DNA of 64,000 nt from Mucilaginibacter sp. (GTDB taxonomy: Bacteria > Bacteroidota > Bacteroidia > Sphingobacteriales > Sphingobacteriaceae). This document shows positions 41,792 to 50,570 of the stretch, one piece after another (the first letter of the stretch is position 1; the number at the start of each line of letters is the position of its first letter). The stretch spans positions 53,670-117,669 of the forward strand of contig JAQBOV010000075.1 in assembly GCA_028287895.1 (NCBI GenBank). Reading direction: 5' to 3'. The position numbers were made by a program, and so were the translations under genes. Under the pieces are notes generated by a model. It had not been told where the DNA came from, ran no database searches, and worked only from the letters and a program-made list of their open reading frames with translations.

Positions 41792-42910
41792 ATGGAAAAT
41801 AAAATTCCGCATCCTTCAACATTTATTGCCCGGCAGGATGTAAATACTATTCGTAATGCTGCCGCCGAAGCCGAACAATTGGGCATGCTTCATCCGGAAC
41901 AGCTACGGATAGTTTATAAACAGGAATGGTTTAAGCTCTTAGCGCCCCAGCTTTACGGCGGGCGCCAGATAACGTTACCCGGTCTTGTACGTTTGCAGGA
42001 AGCAATAAGCTGGACCGACGGCAGCACCGGCTGGGTGGTTACCCTGTGCAGCGGTGCGGGTTGGTTCGCAGGATTTATGTCTGCCGAAATTGCCCATCAG
42101 GTATTCAGTGATCGCAAGGTTTGTCTTGCCGGCAGCGGCGAGGCAGGGGGCACTGCTGATATTACAGTAACCGGATATATGGTAAACGGGACCTGGAGAT
42201 ATGCCAGTGGCGTCCACCATGCTACACATATTACTGCTAATTGCCTCATTAGAGAAAACGGAGAATCTGTTTTAGACGACGACGGGCAACCATTGGTATT
42301 GCCTTTTATATTTGATAAAAAGGATGTCAAAGTTTTGCCGGCATGGAAATACATTGGTATGGTGGCTACCGGCAGCGATGCTTTTGAGATTAAAAATCTT
42401 GCTGTTGAATCCAGCCGGCAATTTAAGATTGATCCTTTGGCGGCGGTTGTATCCGGCCGGTTATATCAGTATCCTTTTTTGCAGTTAGCGGAAGCTACAT
42501 TGGCGGTGAATTTATCAGGTATAGCTATTCATTTTATGGATCTGTGTGAAGATGTTTTCAATGAAAAGATGAAACAGCCCCGGCTCACAAGTGAACAGAA
42601 AAACTTTTTAATTAATGAGTTAAATAGATCAAAAAATGATATTAACCTGTTGAGAAAAGATTTTTATCAGGCCATCGACCATTCATGGATTGCGATGGAA
42701 AATGATAATGCCGTTTCAGCGGGGCAATTGAGCGGGGTAAGTTTTACCAGCCGCAATCTTGCTCGGCTAAGCAGGGAAAGTGTAGACCGGCTTTATCCTT
42801 TATGCGGGTTAATTGCAGCAAGTACAGCTACCGAAATTAACCGGGCCTGGAGAGATCTGCATACGGCAAGTCAGCATGCTTTGCTGACTTTCGCCATCCC
42901 CGAACCTTAA
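41792..42910 (+). CDS. Acyl-CoA-dehydrogenase-like flavoprotein in the thiamine operon
   Basis: 372 residues with the ACAD helical-beta-helical layout, closest by eye to the HsaA/DszC-type flavin monooxygenase branch: DGSTGWVVTLCSGAG (residues 72-86), a Gly-rich FAD-facing segment AGSGEAGGTADITVTGYMVNGTWRYASGVHHATH, and an Arg/Lys-rich C-terminal helix bundle. The glutamate base of true acyl-CoA dehydrogenases is not evident. Only one base separates it from pnuT, so it belongs to the TPP-regulated transcript. A role in salvage or breakdown of thiamine or a precursor is inference; no experimental function known to me. Confidence 0.75.
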   Translation: MENKIPHPSTFIARQDVNTIRNAAAEAEQLGMLHPEQLRIVYKQEWFKLLAPQLYGGRQITLPGLVRLQEAISWTDGSTGWVVTLCSGAGWFAGFMSAEIAHQVFSDRKVCLAGSGEAGGTADITVTGYMVNGTWRYASGVHHATHITANCLIRENGESVLDDDGQPLVLPFIFDKKDVKVLPAWKYIGMVATGSDAFEIKNLAVESSRQFKIDPLAAVVSGRLYQYPFLQLAEATLAVNLSGIAIHFMDLCEDVFNEKMKQPRLTSEQKNFLINELNRSKNDINLLRKDFYQAIDHSWIAMENDNAVSAGQLSGVSFTSRNLARLSRESVDRLYPLCGLIAASTATEINRAWRDLHTASQHALLTFAIPEP

Positions 42911-42992
42911 ATTTTAAGTTGCCGTAACGCAAATATCACATTGAATTTTAATCCCTTTGCTGATCTTTGCGTTATACCAAATTGTTTTTCAG

Positions 42993-44684
42993 ATGAAGAT
43001 TAAACATCTACTGTTACTATTGTTCGCATTCGCTGCCATTACCGTATCCGCTCAAACTAAAAAGAAGAAAACTACCGCGGCTATGGCTCCGGCGAGTGCT
43101 GCCGGTACGCTGCCACGTCCAAAATTGGTTGTTGGCATTGTGGTGGATCAGATGCGCTGGGACTACCTTTACCGTTTTTACGATCGTTACCAAAACAATG
43201 GGTTTAAACGCCTGCTAAACGAAGGCTTTAGCTGCGAAAATACGCAGGTTGATTACATTCCCACTTTTACCGGGCCGGGCCACAGTTGTATTTATACCGG
43301 TTCTGTGCCGGCTATACATGGCATTGCAGGCAACGATTTTATTATCCAGGCCACCGGAAAATCCATCTATTGCACCGAAGACACTACCGTTAATACCGTG
43401 GGAAGCACCTCTACTGCCGGGCAAATGTCGCCCCGCAACTTATTGACCAGTACGGTTACCGACGAGTTGAGGTTAGCCACCAATTTCCGTTCAAAAGTAA
43501 TCGGTATCGCTTTAAAGGACCGGGGTGGAATATTGCCTGCCGGACATACCGCCAATGCGGCTTATTGGTTTGATGATAAGACCGGTAACTGGATAAGCAG
43601 CACCTATTACATGACCGGCCTGCCGCAATGGGTAAAAGATTTTAATGATCAGAAACTTGCGGAAACTTATCTTAAACAAGATTGGACACCGCTTTACCCT
43701 ATAGACTCTTACGTGCAAACTTTGCCTGACAATACCAAATACGAAGGTAAATTCAAGGGAACAGATGCCCCTACGCTTCCTGTGAAAACTTCGGCCTTAT
43801 ATAAAGGGAACCTGGGTATGATCCGTTCAACGCCGTATGGTAACACGTTGTCTATCGATATGGCCGTTGCTGCCATTAACGGCGAACAACTCGGACAGCA
43901 TGAGGTAACCGACTTCCTGGCCTTAAGTTTATCTTCTCCGGATTATATCGGCCATCAGTTCGGGATAAATGCGGTTGAGATTGAAGATACTTACCTGCGC
44001 CTGGACAGAGAATTAGCTGCATTCTTTACCTACCTGGATGCAAAGGTGGGCAAAGGCAACTATACGGTTTTCTTAACTGCCGATCATGGCGCAGCACACA
44101 ATACCGCGTTTTTAAAAGATCATGGCATCCCGGCAGATGTGTGGGATGACAGCCTTGTTAAGGATAGCCTGAACAAATTTCTGCTGAATAAATATAAAGT
44201 AGAAAAACTGGTGATTGGACTGACAAATTACCAGGTTAACTTTAATAACCAGACTATTAAATATGCGCAGCTCAGTAAGGACGCACTGATTAAAGATGCT
44301 ATCGAATTTTTGGAGAAACAACGGGGTGTTGCTTATGCCATCGACATGCGTCATGCACAAACCGCGAATATTCCCGACGAATTGCGTACGCGGGTTGTAA
44401 ACGGATATAGCATGGAACACAGCGGCGTGATACAAATTATTTTGCAGCCGGGTTGGTTTACTGGTCATGGCTCGGGAGATAACGGGCCAACGGGTACTAC
44501 ACACGGCACCTGGAATCCTTATGATACGCATATCCCGCTGGTATTTATGGGATGGGGAATACCACACGGGCACCTGAACCGCGAAACGCACATGACTGAT
44601 ATTGCTGCAACAGTTGCTGCTTTACTGCATATTCAGGCACCAAACGGGTGCATTGGTAAACCGATTAGTGAGGCCTTAAAATAA
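42993..44684 (+). CDS. PafA-type alkaline phosphatase family protein, exported
   Basis: 563 residues from the ATG at 42993 with a signal peptide (KIKHLLLLLFAFAAITVSAQ). Alkaline-phosphatase superfamily: metal Asp in GIVVDQMRWDY, nucleophile Thr in PTFTGPGH, SSPDYIGHQFG, TADHGA, and a final HGTWNPYDTHIP. This is the PafA pattern (Thr nucleophile) of phosphate-irrepressible phosphomonoesterases in Bacteroidota. Lying 82 nt after the thiamine operon, it might dephosphorylate thiamine phosphates before PnuT uptake; that link is inference, and a general phosphatase is equally possible. Confidence 0.88.
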   Translation: MKIKHLLLLLFAFAAITVSAQTKKKKTTAAMAPASAAGTLPRPKLVVGIVVDQMRWDYLYRFYDRYQNNGFKRLLNEGFSCENTQVDYIPTFTGPGHSCIYTGSVPAIHGIAGNDFIIQATGKSIYCTEDTTVNTVGSTSTAGQMSPRNLLTSTVTDELRLATNFRSKVIGIALKDRGGILPAGHTANAAYWFDDKTGNWISSTYYMTGLPQWVKDFNDQKLAETYLKQDWTPLYPIDSYVQTLPDNTKYEGKFKGTDAPTLPVKTSALYKGNLGMIRSTPYGNTLSIDMAVAAINGEQLGQHEVTDFLALSLSSPDYIGHQFGINAVEIEDTYLRLDRELAAFFTYLDAKVGKGNYTVFLTADHGAAHNTAFLKDHGIPADVWDDSLVKDSLNKFLLNKYKVEKLVIGLTNYQVNFNNQTIKYAQLSKDALIKDAIEFLEKQRGVAYAIDMRHAQTANIPDELRTRVVNGYSMEHSGVIQIILQPGWFTGHGSGDNGPTGTTHGTWNPYDTHIPLVFMGWGIPHGHLNRETHMTDIAATVAALLHIQAPNGCIGKPISEALK

Positions 44685-44693
44685 CCGGAAGTC

Positions 44694-44781
44694 GTCTGAA
44701 CCATGATTTTCAGGATTAAGGATTCTCAGGATCCTTTATTCGTCACGGTAAGCTAAGAATCCTGAAAATCCCGGTTGAGAC
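44694..44781. repeat. 88-base palindromic element (AATCCTGAAAATC type)
   Basis: Left arm GTCTGAACC-ATGATTTTCAGGATT (44694-44717) and right arm AATCCTGAAAATCCCGGTTGAGAC (44758-44781) are near-perfect inverted copies; the middle carries AAGGATTCTCAGGATCCTTTATT. I recall similar AGGATT-rich palindromes scattered in many Bacteroidota. Probably a REP- or MITE-like element. Confidence 0.7.
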
Positions 44782-44795
44782 AAAGCATTAAGACC

Positions 44796-45419
44796 ATGAA
44801 AAAATATATCTCCAAATTCCATTATCTCACACAGGACCTGCCGCATCGCAGTCATTCCGAGCAGGCACAGATTGCCTGTCAGGCCGGGGCCAACTGGATA
44901 CAGTACCGGTGTTTGACCAAGCCTGACGACGAGCTGATAGACGAGATCAATGAGATAGCCGCTATTTGCGATGAATGGGGCGCTACGCTGATGGTAACCA
45001 ATCATTACGAACTGCTGGACAGGGTGGATGCACAGGGTGTACATGTCGAGGACTTTGATGCCGATTTGATCGCTATTCGCAAATATATCGGGGATGAAAA
45101 GACATTAGGAGCTTCTGCCACCCATGTGGAGCAGTTATTGCAGGTTCAAAACACGGGTGTGGTGGACTATTGCGGTTACGGGCCATTTGCCCATACCGAT
45201 ACCAAACCAAATGACAATCCCCTGCTGGGCTTTGAAGCATATCGTACATTACAAAAGCATCCTGTTGAAATACCGCTGATAGCTGTAGGGGGTATACAAC
45301 TGGATGACGTTGAACCACTATTGGCCACAGGCATTTATGGTATTGCCGTCTCCGGGGCGATCAACCTGGCTCCTGATCCCGGAATGGCGTTAAAAGAATT
45401 CTACCGCAAGATATATTGA
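44796..45419 (+). CDS. thiE: Thiamine-phosphate synthase family protein (ThiE/TenI)
   Basis: 207 residues from the ATG at 44796. TIM barrel with family motifs: GANWIQYRCLTK (the usual QLREK is changed to QYRCLTK, keeping Arg and Lys), MVTNHYELLDRVDAQGVHVED, TLGASATHVEQL, YCGYGPFAHTDTKP and IPLIAVGGIQLDDV. ThiE joins HMP-PP and thiazole phosphate to thiamine phosphate; TenI-like relatives aromatise the thiazole. The TKP loop suggests ThiE activity, but the changed first motif leaves doubt. It is downstream of the phosphatase across a palindromic element and may have its own promoter. Confidence 0.78.
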   Translation: MKKYISKFHYLTQDLPHRSHSEQAQIACQAGANWIQYRCLTKPDDELIDEINEIAAICDEWGATLMVTNHYELLDRVDAQGVHVEDFDADLIAIRKYIGDEKTLGASATHVEQLLQVQNTGVVDYCGYGPFAHTDTKPNDNPLLGFEAYRTLQKHPVEIPLIAVGGIQLDDVEPLLATGIYGIAVSGAINLAPDPGMALKEFYRKIY

Positions 45420-45586
45420 AGAATACTTTTTAAAAGCTAATCTTTCTAATCCCGGGTTAACTTCTATATAATTTAAGTTATTTGTAGCCAAACACCGGGA
45501 TGCTGCTAACAGACTCAAACTATTTGCTTAATTTTCGGTTTGAATTAAACAAATCGGTGTTCACTATTTAAATAATCACTAACCCA

Positions 45587-46156
45587 TTGTCTTCCCATCA
45601 CATTGTACGCGAAAAACAGGAACCCGCATTACTGGTGCTGGGCCTGGATAGCTTTCCGGCCGAATTGCTGGGGCAGCTGCTGGAGTGGAATCCGACAGTG
45701 ATCGCTACCCGGGAAACTGGGGAACGGCTGAACAATTATGGTATCAAAATAGACTGGATAATAACCGATCAGACCCATGGATCTTTACAATCAGATATTA
45801 AGCTCATGCCTGCCGGGAGCGATACACCAGCCGAGGCTGCTTTAAAATACCTGGTCACGCACAATTATCCGGCGGTTAATATTATCACAGACGATTTGCA
45901 ATTAAAAGATTATTTGTTTTTTACCGACAAGATCAACCTGGTAATATTTAACAATAACCAAAAAATTTATGCAGTTAATTCGGGTTTCAGCAAATGGAAA
46001 CCGACCGATGATACGATTGAAATCTTAACCCATACGCACGAGCTTCACTACAGTGGCCTTGAACGGACAGGCAATCACCGTTTCAAGACCATTCACGACG
46101 GGTTTTTCAGCCTGCAGTTTGACCAGCCGTTTTTATTCATTGCCGAGAATCTGTAA
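45587..46156 (+). CDS. Degenerate thiamine-pyrophosphokinase-like protein
   Basis: 189 residues from a TTG start (no in-frame ATG near). By eye it follows the thiamine pyrophosphokinase plan: a first Rossmann-like half with LNNYGIKIDWIITDQT, in the place of the family GIxPDxIIGDFDS, then SDTPAEAALKYLVTHNYPAVNIIT in the place of the DxxKAIxYL helix, and a C-terminal beta half with HDGFFSLQFDQPFLFI. The GDFDS and aspartate motifs that bind Mg-ATP are not kept, so it could be a diverged kinase, a binder only, or unrelated. Position in a thiamine region supports a thiamine link. Confidence 0.5.
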   Translation: MSSHHIVREKQEPALLVLGLDSFPAELLGQLLEWNPTVIATRETGERLNNYGIKIDWIITDQTHGSLQSDIKLMPAGSDTPAEAALKYLVTHNYPAVNIITDDLQLKDYLFFTDKINLVIFNNNQKIYAVNSGFSKWKPTDDTIEILTHTHELHYSGLERTGNHRFKTIHDGFFSLQFDQPFLFIAENL

Positions 46157-46427
46157 AGCCGGTTCTTTCGATAGATCAGTCGTCTTCGTCCCTGTTCGCT
46201 AAAATTAAATAGCTGTTTGAACGTTTATTGGTTGGTATTACAATTAGTTTATTACATTTACTTTTACAAAAAGAAATTACTGATTGATTTGGGAATTGCT
46301 GAAAATTGTGATTTGCTTCTGCTAATTATTTAATATATCATTAAACCGTTTAGGGTTTTGTTAGTCTATACTCTATAAATCAGCTGCCTGAAATTATCAT
46401 AGTTACTGAAAGTATTAATATAAAATC

Positions 46428-47534
46428 ATGAAAAAGACATATAAATATCTAATTACCATAACTTTAAATGGGTTGTTGTGCTTGTTTGTAGCACTTTCTG
46501 CCAGCGCTCAGCATCGGGGCGATGGCGGCGGTAGCTCACGCCCGTCTGGCGGCGGCTCATCCAGCAGTGGTGGTGGTGGCGGCGGCGGTGGCAGTTCAAG
46601 GCCTTCCGGCAGCTCAAACAGCGGAAGCAGTTTCAGGCCATCAGCTCCAAGCAGTACCAATAGTCCCAGGTCCTCTGTAAGCAATACCAGCAGACCCTCA
46701 TTTAACGGAGGCGGTTACAACAGGCCTTCAAATAGCGGCGTTGGATATACCCGGCCGGGCAATAGTAATTCACGTATTGCCATAGCACCCCCGCGCACCT
46801 ACAACCCCGGTTATAGTGTGGCCACTGCTCATCGTATCGGCGTTAATCCTGGTGTAAACAGTTATGGCGGCCGCAGCAATATAAGTTCGGCATCCATTGG
46901 CACACGTGGTTACATCGGTGCCGGCGGCCGTGCTTCGGTAGGGGTTGGCGGTCGTGGTTTTTATGGCCCATCTTATTGGAGGACACATGGTTATTACCAT
47001 TACTATCACGGTTACTATAATACCTATTATGGCCCCAGACTTGGTTTTAGTATAGGATTTTTGCCCTATGGTTATTATCCGTTTTATTTTGATGATGCAG
47101 AATATTTTTATAGCGGTGGATTATTCTATCAATATGACAATAGCGAATACACGGTTGTCGAACCTCCTGTGGGTGCAGAAATAAATAGTTTGCCGTCAAA
47201 TGCACAATCTATCGTAATTAACGGCGTGCAATATTACGAAGCAAATGGTGTTTACTACGAGCCAATCACAAAAGATGATGGCAGTGTATCTTACCAGGTA
47301 GCCGGTAAAGATGGTCAGTTGAACACGAATAACCCTAACGGTGATGTTCAGCAGGCTCCTCAGGTGGGGGATATTGTTGACTCGCTTCCTCAGGATTGCA
47401 GGAAGATCAATCTTAATGGTGAAAAATATTATGTATCGGCTGATGGCTATTATTACCAGGAAGCGCGCGATGCAAATAACAACAAGGTCTATAAAATTGT
47501 AGGTACGCCGGAGGATGCACCGCAAAACCAATAA
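46428..47534 (+). CDS. Secreted Gly/Ser-rich protein with C-terminal Tyr-rich repeats (DUF6515-like)
   Basis: 368 residues. Signal peptide to about residue 27 (SASAQ). Residues 28-120 are low complexity (GGGSSRPSGGGSSSSGGGGG, then Ser/Asn/Arg/Pro). A Tyr/His/Gly-rich strand (YYHYYHGYYNTYYGP) leads to two tandem units of the type SLPSNAQSIVINGVQYYEANGVYYEP and SLPQDCRKINLNGEKYYVSADGYYYQ, which I associate with DUF6515. Probably surface or periplasmic; the function is unknown. Ends at a strong terminator. Confidence 0.8.
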   Translation: MKKTYKYLITITLNGLLCLFVALSASAQHRGDGGGSSRPSGGGSSSSGGGGGGGGSSRPSGSSNSGSSFRPSAPSSTNSPRSSVSNTSRPSFNGGGYNRPSNSGVGYTRPGNSNSRIAIAPPRTYNPGYSVATAHRIGVNPGVNSYGGRSNISSASIGTRGYIGAGGRASVGVGGRGFYGPSYWRTHGYYHYYHGYYNTYYGPRLGFSIGFLPYGYYPFYFDDAEYFYSGGLFYQYDNSEYTVVEPPVGAEINSLPSNAQSIVINGVQYYEANGVYYEPITKDDGSVSYQVAGKDGQLNTNNPNGDVQQAPQVGDIVDSLPQDCRKINLNGEKYYVSADGYYYQEARDANNNKVYKIVGTPEDAPQNQ

Positions 47535-47556
47535 TTAAAAACCGAATTTTTTTAAC

Positions 47557-47598
47557 AAGGCACCGTCCCGGTCACCGGTCAGGAGGGTGCCTTTTTTT
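47557..47598 (+). terminator. Terminator after the Gly/Ser-rich gene
   Basis: AAGGCACC (47557-47564) / GGTGCCTT (47586-47593), T7 run to 47598. Confidence 0.9.
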
Positions 47599-47720
47599 AG
47601 CTCGGTCTAGCGCTGAGGGCATTTATCCGGAACACCGAGGGAAGCAATTATTCCCAAAATCATTAAAACATTATCGATTTTTTACTATTGATATTTAAGG
47701 AGAACTTAAAACTCAACAGT

Positions 47721-48065
47721 ATGGAAAAACATGATCATAGCGCACTGATCAAGAAGTTACTTGATTGTATGCTTGCCTGCGAAAACTGTGCAGCAGCCTG
47801 TTTGCAGGAACAAGACGTAAAAGAGATGACCCGCTGTATCAGTCTTGATTGGGATTGTGCCGGTATATGCGCCCAAGGTGCAAGGTTATTACAACGCAAC
47901 TCGGCTATTGGTCACCAGTATCTGGTGATATGCGAAGAAATATGCCGTCTATGTGCCGGCGAATGCGGCAAGCATGATTATGACCATTGCAAACGTTGTG
48001 CGGAAGCTTGCCTTGTTTGTGCCCAGGCATGCCATGCCCATCATGAGCCTATTACTCAGGACTAA
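47721..48065 (+). CDS. Cys-rich four-helix-bundle copper-binding protein (DUF326/Csp type)
   Basis: 114 residues from the ATG at 47721. About fifteen cysteines lie in helical repeats CxxC/CxxxC (LDCMLACENCAAAC; CISLDWDCAGICAQ; CEEICRLCAGEC; CKRCAEACLVCAQAC), the DUF326 signature, with a His-rich N-terminus (EKHDHS) and C-terminus (HAHHE). Related Csp proteins store many Cu(I) ions inside a four-helix bundle. There is no signal peptide, so a cytosolic Csp3-like store is more likely. Its stop overlaps the convergent peptidase stop. Confidence 0.88.
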   Translation: MEKHDHSALIKKLLDCMLACENCAAACLQEQDVKEMTRCISLDWDCAGICAQGARLLQRNSAIGHQYLVICEEICRLCAGECGKHDYDHCKRCAEACLVCAQACHAHHEPITQD

Positions 48066-48751
48066 GGAAATTGCAGGATCAAATTCGGGTCGGGGATATT
48101 ATTAAGGTAGGTATCTTTCTGTGAGTAGCGCCCTACACCGGGGTAGTCGCCATAGCATCCTTGTATATCAAACATCAGCTGGAAATGCAGATGCGGCGGC
48201 CAGTGCCCGTTTTCGTCCTGACTGCCGAAATCAGCTATTTGCTGCCCCTTGGTAATGGTATCACCTGCGGATAAGCCAATAAGGCATTTGCGGTTTAAAT
48301 GACCGTATAAGGTGTAAAGCTCGAGGTCATCAAGCTGGTGCTTTAATAGGATAGTAGGGCCATAGTCGCCGAAATTATTGTTGTCTTGAAAACTATGAAT
48401 GTGGCCATTTATCGGCGCATAAACAGGTGTACCTGCTTCTGCCCAAATATCAAGCCCCAGGTGCAGGCGGCGCGGCTCATCCGGTGCGTTAAATAATTCG
48501 CTCCGCGCATACAAGGTGCGGTGCTCCATGTAGCCGCCGATGCCATACCTGCATTTATTATCCTGTAGCTTTCGACTTACCCAGTTGCTGAACTTTTCGG
48601 TATCATTCATATTACGGGGGTCCAATTCAGTATTTGAAGCGCTGAAATCAAATTTGAACAGGCGGTCGGCTTTTGGGTCAAAATCGACCACCTTTCCAAT
48701 TTCGCCGGGATGGATCTTTATAAAATTTTCTAATTGAAGATGCTTATTCAT
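48062..48751 (-). CDS. M23 family metallopeptidase, no signal peptide
   Basis: 229 residues. The LytM-type core is clear: HLGLDIWAEAGTPVYAPINGHIHS (first metal His and Asp in HxxxD), YTLYGHLN and the HLHFQL motif (HxH). Zinc endopeptidases of this fold cleave peptidoglycan peptides, but no export signal is visible, and the extra N-terminal 75 residues are not recognised. Possible cytoplasmic or lysis-type role, or a missed start. Convergent with the copper protein; the stops overlap. Confidence 0.85.
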   Translation of the reverse strand: MNKHLQLENFIKIHPGEIGKVVDFDPKADRLFKFDFSASNTELDPRNMNDTEKFSNWVSRKLQDNKCRYGIGGYMEHRTLYARSELFNAPDEPRRLHLGLDIWAEAGTPVYAPINGHIHSFQDNNNFGDYGPTILLKHQLDDLELYTLYGHLNRKCLIGLSAGDTITKGQQIADFGSQDENGHWPPHLHFQLMFDIQGCYGDYPGVGRYSQKDTYLNNIPDPNLILQFP

Positions 48752-48787
48752 TAAGGGTCTTATCAGCGCCTTGTCATCCTTTTGAAA

Positions 48788-49159
48788 TTATTCAGTACCC
48801 GACTGTCTTTCTTCCTTGCTGATCTTGTCAAATATTTTGTCCATGCGCTCTACGTAGTCGCTGGTGTCATCAATAAAAAATTCAAGCTGAGGGATAATCC
48901 TTACCTGATCTTTTATGCGGGCGCCTAATTTATACCGTATCTCCGAGGCGTGCGATTTGATCGTGTTGAGAGCCAGCTGGGCATTGTCGGTATTAAAAAA
49001 GCTCAGAAACACCCGTGCAATGGCCAGATCGGGTGTCACCCTCACTTTGGTTATGGTAATAAGCGTATTGGGCAGCAAATTGATGCCTTCGCGCTGAAAT
49101 ATAGCTGCCAGATCCTGTTGTATTACTCCTGCAAATTTCTGCTGACGTTTTGATTCCAT
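48788..49159 (-). CDS. rbfA: Ribosome-binding factor A
   Basis: 123 residues from the ATG at 49159; a longer frame upstream reads through a repeat-like stretch and is rejected. KH-type fold with MESKRQQKFAGVIQQDLAAIFQRE, LITITKVRVTPDLAIARVFLSFF and IRYKLGARIKDQVRIIPQLEFFIDDTSDYVERM, all typical. It matures 16S rRNA in the 30S subunit. Located directly before the LolC/E-type permease gene's end, as often in Bacteroidota. Confidence 0.94.
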   Translation of the reverse strand: MESKRQQKFAGVIQQDLAAIFQREGINLLPNTLITITKVRVTPDLAIARVFLSFFNTDNAQLALNTIKSHASEIRYKLGARIKDQVRIIPQLEFFIDDTSDYVERMDKIFDKISKEERQSGTE

Positions 49160-49230
49160 GATAATTAAATTAAATTCTAAACTCCAATATCCAGATTCCA
49201 AATCCAAAAGTCCAAAAGACTTTTCCGGTT
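49160..49230. repeat. CCAAA-type short-period repeat between rbfA and the permease gene
   Basis: AAACTCCAATATCCAGATTCCAAATCCAAAAGTCCAAAAG (49178-49217) reads as near-repeats of a 7-9 base unit. The same class as the AATCCGAA stretches. Confidence 0.4.
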
Positions 49231-49273
49231 TTTATTTGAAACCAACTAACCGCCCGGCGCCTACAACCCAAAT

Positions 49274-50503
49274 CTACAACTCCTGTTTGATCTCTCCCAG
49301 CCTTTTGATGCTTAAGCGTGCACTAATGCCCGAGGCAATGGTAGCAATACCCGTTACCGTTAAAAATACCAGTATAAAATCGTTAAATTTTAATGCGACA
49401 GGGTAAGCATCTATGGCCGTCAGATTATCGCCGAATTTGATGAACCCAAACTGTTCCTGTAAGACACAAAATATCAAGCCTACGGCCATACCGATCACGC
49501 ATCCTACAAACGATATCATCATTCCTTCAAAAAAGAATATGCCTTGTATCAACTGTTTATCAGCGCCAAGGCTGGTTAATATGGCAATATCTTTTTGTTT
49601 ATCTATCACCAGCATGGTTAATGACCCGATAATATTAAATATGGCAATGATCAATACAAACGTAAGGATCATAAATATAAACCAACGTTCGTAGTTTAAT
49701 GTTTTATACAGATCGGCATTTTGTTCATACCGGTTCTTTATGGTGAACATGTTGCCTACCTTATCCTCCAGATCCTCTTGCACCGCTTTCAGATTAGTGC
49801 CTTTTTTGTAATTAAGATGGAGGGCGGAAATGTTTTTGGGCTGATTCAGCAGGCCTCGCATAAAATCTATGGGAGTGATGATCAGGCCGTTAAAGTCCTG
49901 CTGGATATTAAAAATGCCTGATGGGTAGATATATTTCACCTCGAATGCACTTAATGGGTCAGCCGAACTGGAGGCATCCCGCCGTGGCGAATAGATCTGT
50001 AAAGGTGAAAGCTGATCGTTAATGTTCACAGATAATTTACCCTGTACGGTTGCCCCGATCACTGCAAAATAACGGTCATCATCTTTCAGCGTGAACGAAC
50101 CCTTTTCAATGGTACTGTCGAGCTGCCGGTCTTTTAAAAACTCGTCGCTCACTCCCCTTATTGTCCCGATAAACTGGCCCGTGGTTCCATACCTGATCAG
50201 CGCTTTTTCCTCTAAAACTTCGGTAAATGAAAATAACTTGGGGTCGCGGTGCAAAGCATTAAAATAGGGCGTGTTGGGATCAAACGTTTTTCCCTGGCGG
50301 GGCTCGATTTTTATTTCGGGTGTAAAGTTGCTGTATAAGTTTAGGATCACTTTTTCGAAGCCATTAAATACGGATAAAATGATAACCAGCGCCGCGCTGC
50401 CAATAAAAACGCCGAGCATGGATATACCCGAGATGACATTGATGGCATGCATCTTCTTGCGGGAGAACAGGTATCTTTTAGCGATGTAGATCGAAGTGTT
50501 CAA
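49274..50503 (-). CDS. ABC transporter permease, LolC/LolE (FtsX-like) type
   Basis: 409 residues. First helix after a cytoplasmic start (YIAKRYLFSRKKMHAINVISGISMLGVFIGSAALVIILSVFNGFE), a large periplasmic domain (about residues 50-265), then the FtsX-like three-helix end (FIFMILTFVLIIAIFNIIGSLTMLVIDKQKDIAILTSLGA). This is the layout of lipoprotein-releasing permeases; the ATPase partner is not adjacent. Together with a LolD-like ATPase it would extract lipoproteins from the inner membrane; macrolide-exporter-type permeases look similar. Confidence 0.88.
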   Translation of the reverse strand: MNTSIYIAKRYLFSRKKMHAINVISGISMLGVFIGSAALVIILSVFNGFEKVILNLYSNFTPEIKIEPRQGKTFDPNTPYFNALHRDPKLFSFTEVLEEKALIRYGTTGQFIGTIRGVSDEFLKDRQLDSTIEKGSFTLKDDDRYFAVIGATVQGKLSVNINDQLSPLQIYSPRRDASSSADPLSAFEVKYIYPSGIFNIQQDFNGLIITPIDFMRGLLNQPKNISALHLNYKKGTNLKAVQEDLEDKVGNMFTIKNRYEQNADLYKTLNYERWFIFMILTFVLIIAIFNIIGSLTMLVIDKQKDIAILTSLGADKQLIQGIFFFEGMMISFVGCVIGMAVGLIFCVLQEQFGFIKFGDNLTAIDAYPVALKFNDFILVFLTVTGIATIASGISARLSIKRLGEIKQEL

Positions 50504-50570
50504 AATGTAGCGTGTTTTACCTTGTGCGTCTATCCGGAGTTAAAACTATATATAACATTAACGTATTTCT

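Noticed and set aside
49160..49207. Upstream extension of RbfA
   Set aside because: Coded by a repeat-like stretch; RbfA starts MESKRQQKF.
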